Shown here one piece after another: positions 5,728-6,656 of a DNA stretch of 6,656 bases. The notes under the pieces were generated by a model, which worked only from the letters and a program-made list of their open reading frames with translations, was not told the DNA's origin and did no database searches. The position numbers were made by a program, and so were the translations under genes. Source of the stretch: Candidatus Staskawiczbacteria bacterium RIFCSPLOWO2_01_FULL_38_12b (GTDB lineage Bacteria > Patescibacteriota > Minisyncoccia > Minisyncoccales > Staskawiczbacteraceae); contig MHPA01000005.1 of the NCBI GenBank assembly GCA_001820255.1, positions 26,949 to 33,604 on the forward strand. The letters run 5' to 3'. Position 1 is the first letter of the stretch. Every line of letters begins with the position of its first letter.

Positions 5728-5753
5728 AGATTGCTTCGCTTTGCTCGCAATGA
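5728..5753 (-). repeat. Right arm of the inverted repeat
   Basis: Read on the minus strand this 26-base copy begins TCATTGCGAG and ends GCGAAGCAATCT, the shorter version of the left arm. It lies immediately upstream of the GIY-YIG start. TTGCGA within it, 17 bases before AATACT, could act as a weak promoter that the element carries with it, but the match is only four of six in each box. Confidence 0.85.
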
Positions 5754-5778
5754 CGGAAAAAAGTTGTAAATTTCAAAT

Positions 5779-6444
5779 TCATTTCAGCAATTCCGGCATT
5801 ATTTCCGGCGAGTATCCGATTTCCGCCTGGTCGGGATGGTGTATTGCCCAGAATAATTCAATTAATTCAGCGGTGGTTAGTAGTACACTGTCTAGTCCGC
5901 AGCGCTTTAATCCCAGCGCTAAAAATTCCATCCTCTGCCAAAGCTGGTTTTTGCATTTTTCAAAGTCTTCGTCATTCATTTTTTTATTTTTATCTCCCCC
6001 TTTGGTAAATAATTTTAACGGATTAAGTTGTCCGACTACGGCGCTGGCTCCGAATATGGCCGCAAGAGCATAGGGAACCACCACATAAAAGTTTTTTGTC
6101 ATGACCGAATCCCCCTGGACCAGTTCTTTAATAAAATCTATGTAAGAAGCATTTTGTATTTTGAGCAATTCGTTAGTCTGTTTTTCTTGCAATTTTTTAA
6201 GGCTATCTAAGTATGGGGTGATATTTATCTTGCGGGATTGGACGACAATCTGGCAGGAAAAATCCAGCGAGTTTAAAAAGTTTTGGAACGCATAAATGAT
6301 TACCGCTTGGTCTTCATCGGATTTTAACGCAAAATTGGCCGATGATACCATTAGTACTCCCCGGATATCGTTATTTTTTAAAATCAAAATACCTTCTCGG
6401 ATATCCTGTATTTCTAAAAAACTTTGAGTCGATTGATCAGCCAT
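5779..6444 (-). CDS. TraC-like secretion protein (separate VirB4 N-terminal-type component)
   Basis: This 221-residue protein resembles the TraC-like domain proteins that precede VirB4 ATPases in Patescibacteria. Its opening (FLEIQDIREGILILKNNDIRG, then VLMVSSANFALKSDEDQ) follows the family layout: a short strand pair carrying the ILK and LMVSS motifs, then a helix beginning at the charged SDEDQ. Residues about 75-110 are Lys/Glu-rich helices. KNFYVVVPY at 118-125 matches the strand that follows in VirB4/TraC N-terminal domains, and a modestly hydrophobic stretch follows at about 121-140. No Walker motifs are present, so it is not itself an ATPase. With the downstream ATPase it totals 822 residues, about the size of a one-piece VirB4. 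No Shine-Dalgarno is seen, but the start fits the family. It ends with TGA, showing TGA is a stop here. Confidence 0.8.
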   Translation of the reverse strand: MADQSTQSFLEIQDIREGILILKNNDIRGVLMVSSANFALKSDEDQAVIIYAFQNFLNSLDFSCQIVVQSRKINITPYLDSLKKLQEKQTNELLKIQNASYIDFIKELVQGDSVMTKNFYVVVPYALAAIFGASAVVGQLNPLKLFTKGGDKNKKMNDEDFEKCKNQLWQRMEFLALGLKRCGLDSVLLTTAELIELFWAIHHPDQAEIGYSPEIMPELLK

Positions 6445-6510
6445 AGGGGTAAATTTTTAATTTTGTAATTTTAAATTTTTAAATAATATTTTAATTTTCT
6501 AATTTTAAAC
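6445..6510. other. AT-rich low-complexity intergenic segment
   Basis: These 66 bases consist almost entirely of A and T, with repeated near-copies of AATTTTAAA and TTAATTTT. They separate the four-helix-bundle gene from the TraC-like gene. Many -10-like hexamers occur by composition alone, so I call no promoter, and no GC-rich terminator stem is present. The simple repetition resembles the AT-rich borders seen near small inserted genes, but that is only an impression. Confidence 0.6.
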
Positions 6511-6656
6511 TTAGCAACTTTGCGAAATTTTGGCAAAAATCAAAAATAATTCATGCGCTTCTTTCCATAATTCTCGGCAGTCAACTTTTTTATCAGCATT
6601 TGCCATCGCAATCATCCTTATCCAATGTTTTGTTTCATTGGCTTCTTTCTTGCATA
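6511..6656 (-). CDS. Four-helix-bundle protein, C-terminal part only
   Basis: Only the last 47 residues are in the window; the start lies beyond the right edge. The visible part reads KKEANETKHWIRMIAMANAD, then a helix containing CRELWKEAHELFLIFAKI and a short end, SQSC. The E-A-x-E-T-x-H/Y-W-[IL]-R pattern followed by a helix ending in ELxxIFxKI is characteristic of the four-helix-bundle family once annotated as S23 ribosomal protein, also encoded in intervening sequences of some 23S rRNA genes. Its biochemical role is not established. Family members are often scattered singly through Patescibacteria genomes, so it may be another insertion in the secretion locus. Confidence 0.85.
   Translation of the reverse strand, partial: CKKEANETKHWIRMIAMANADKKVDCRELWKEAHELFLIFAKISQSC

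Larger units (their letters stand above)
5398..5753 (-). mobile_element. Putative nuclease-bearing repeat cassette flanked by inverted repeats
   Basis: The GIY-YIG gene is bracketed almost exactly by inverted repeats. The left arm (5398-5426) and the reverse complement of the right arm (5728-5753) share TCATTGCGAG at the outer end and CGAAGCAATCT at the inner end, with a divergent centre differing by three bases in length. The left arm overlaps the first base of the gene's stop codon; the right arm ends 11 bases before its start. T-rich tracts extend the symmetry outward. No clear target-site duplication is visible. Repeats of this TCATTGCGAG...GAAGCAATCT type are, to my knowledge, dispersed in many bacterial genomes. 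The arrangement suggests a small unit spread with or by its own nuclease; mobility is inferred. Confidence 0.6.

Noticed and set aside
5398..5753. A conventional insertion sequence
   Set aside because: There is no transposase and no clear target-site duplication; the only gene is a GIY-YIG nuclease, so I keep it as a putative non-standard mobile cassette.

Overview
This window most likely comes from a Candidate Phyla Radiation (Patescibacteria) bacterium, probably Parcubacteria-like. I base this on recognised protein families, not on a database search. The indicators are a compact AT-leaning layout, a VirB2-type pilin of the style common in that group, a TraC-like protein encoded separately from a short (601-residue) VirB4 ATPase, and a small GIY-YIG endonuclease and a four-helix-bundle gene scattered among the secretion genes. 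TAA, TAG and TGA are all used as stops and no TGA is read through, so a lineage with TGA recoded to glycine (Gracilibacteria/Absconditabacteria) is unlikely.

Every convincing gene lies on the minus strand, so the genes read from right to left. At the right edge is the C-terminal end of a four-helix-bundle protein (6511-6656). A 66-base AT-rich gap follows, then a TraC-like protein (5779-6444). Next is a cassette of about 356 bp in which a GIY-YIG nuclease gene (5426-5716) sits between inverted repeats (5398-5426 and 5728-5753). A 17-bp tandem repeat (5332-5379) then abuts the ribosome binding site of the VirB4-type ATPase (3515-5320). One base after the VirB4 stop begins a 157-residue membrane protein (3040-3513) that I do not recognise. 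A 73-base gap with a candidate promoter leads into the last gene (2966 to beyond base 1), which fills the left 45% of the window.

That last gene is the most interesting object. It is a single uninterrupted frame of at least 988 residues running off the left edge. It begins with a signal peptide and a two-helix VirB2/TrbC-like pilin domain. It then continues into a very long predicted extracellular part: an acidic linker, a region of unassigned fold, five four-cysteine units arranged as a duplicated pair, five divergent InlB-type B-repeats each with four cysteines, and the start of what looks like a prealbumin/SpaA-like beta domain. Pilin subunits of type IV secretion systems are normally around 100 residues, so this looks like a pilin fused to an adhesin stalk.

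Taken together, the VirB4 motor, the TraC-like protein, the coupled membrane protein and the pilin-stalk fusion look like part of a reduced type IV secretion or surface-attachment apparatus. Its operon has been invaded by at least one small nuclease-bearing repeat element. The rest of the apparatus (VirB6-like channel, PrgI-like protein, coupling protein, any relaxase) is not visible here.
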